DNA of 64,000 bases, taken from contig NZ_CP121354.1 in NCBI RefSeq assembly GCF_029674545.1, positions 1,302,001 through 1,366,000 on the forward strand, in the 5' to 3' direction. Position 1 is the stretch's first letter. Every line of letters begins with the position of its first letter. Shown piece after piece: positions 63,809 through 64,000 of the stretch. The position numbers were made by a program, and so were the translations under genes. Origin of the DNA: Mesorhizobium sp. WSM4904 (lineage in GTDB: Bacteria > Pseudomonadota > Alphaproteobacteria > Rhizobiales > Rhizobiaceae). The notes under the pieces are model-generated. The model was not told the DNA's origin. It saw nothing but the letters and a program-made list of their open reading frames with translations, and did no database searches.

Positions 63809-64000
63809 CCTACCTCCACTATTTCAAACAAACGGTGATAACAAGCTGCGATCGGTCGGGGAGCCCGTCGCTTCTCACATCAAGCAGCTTGCCCCATCGG
63901 CCCGCGTCAATCAGCATGGAATGGGGGTCCATGGATCGGCACATAATGGCGGTGAGACTCACAATTGATGTTTTGCACAGCGGCGTAGGCGCGCTGTCAC
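63809..64000. other. window end, nothing recognised
   Basis: About 190 bases after the last gene; no feature recognised. Confidence 0.4.

Noticed and set aside
1..64000. CRISPR arrays, tRNA/rRNA genes, nod boxes, replication or transfer origins
   Set aside because: No regularly spaced repeats, tRNA-like arms or nod-box pattern were seen by eye; a program such as tRNAscan-SE would settle the tRNA point.

Overview
This window looks like part of a symbiosis island from a Mesorhizobium-type rhizobium. The evidence is a GC-rich alphaproteobacterial sequence, a nifE-nifN-nifX block, nif-associated ferredoxin genes behind a sigma54/NifA-type promoter, acdS (ACC deaminase) embedded among them, and a dense background of insertion-sequence relics and broken genes.

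Layout. (1) 1-5.7 kb: nifE, nifN, nifX and a DUF269 gene in tight order, then an unusual response regulator and a universal stress protein. (2) 6.5-7.8 kb: a lone siderophore-type amine N-hydroxylase. (3) 8.2-15.7 kb: two diverged copies of one module [TlpA-like thioredoxin, nifX 3' relic, DUF269, DUF683, fdxB, ExoX-like] flanking acdS. Decay is reciprocal: copy A keeps DUF269 open but has lost DUF683 and fdxB; copy B keeps DUF683 and fdxB but has a frameshifted DUF269. A third relic of this promoter, fused to an acdS 3' relic, lies at 19.86-20.14 kb. (4) 16.3-21.2 kb: ABC exporter, LuxR-type solo regulator with nearby dyads, radical SAM/SPASM protein. (5) 22.2-33.6 kb: two diaminobutyrate (DABA) aminotransferase-type enzymes, two 2-oxoglutarate/Fe(II) oxygenases, a NIS siderophore synthetase, two GNATs and a GMC oxidoreductase. 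(6) 34-37.4 kb, minus strand: PanD-type aspartate decarboxylase, ATP-grasp ligase and a metal-ligand-poor M24 (creatinase/ectoine-hydrolase-like) protein. (7) 38.3-39.65 kb: a decayed IS256-family element with terminal repeats and a probable 8-bp target duplication. (8) 40-49.6 kb: a second DABA aminotransferase, aldehyde dehydrogenase, divergent Lrp/AsnC regulator, two decayed ectoine-binding-protein-like genes, an apparently exact second copy of the GMC gene, and an alpha/beta hydrolase. (9) 49.8-54.2 kb: an EhuBCDA-like polar amino-acid/ectoine-type ABC importer and an Asp/Glu racemase-family protein. (10) 54.4-55.5 kb: IS5-type transposase relic. (11) 56.2-63.8 kb: a complete Dpp/Opp-type peptide ABC importer followed by a CocE/S15-type hydrolase.

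How the genes may work together (inference). Many accessory genes converge on DABA, aspartate semialdehyde, aspartate and beta-alanine: DABA aminotransferases, an aldehyde dehydrogenase, PanD, an ATP-grasp ligase that could form an amide, tailoring oxygenases and acetyltransferases, plus two import systems and hydrolases. Placed beside nif genes, this could be a symbiotic metabolite system with synthesis and uptake/breakdown arms, in the manner of rhizopines or ectoine, or a partly decayed hydroxamate siderophore locus. No complete known pathway is present: no DABA decarboxylase, ectoine synthase or DoeB-like deacetylase was seen. This is the best candidate here for an undescribed system.

No tRNA, rRNA, CRISPR array or convincing nod box was recognised.
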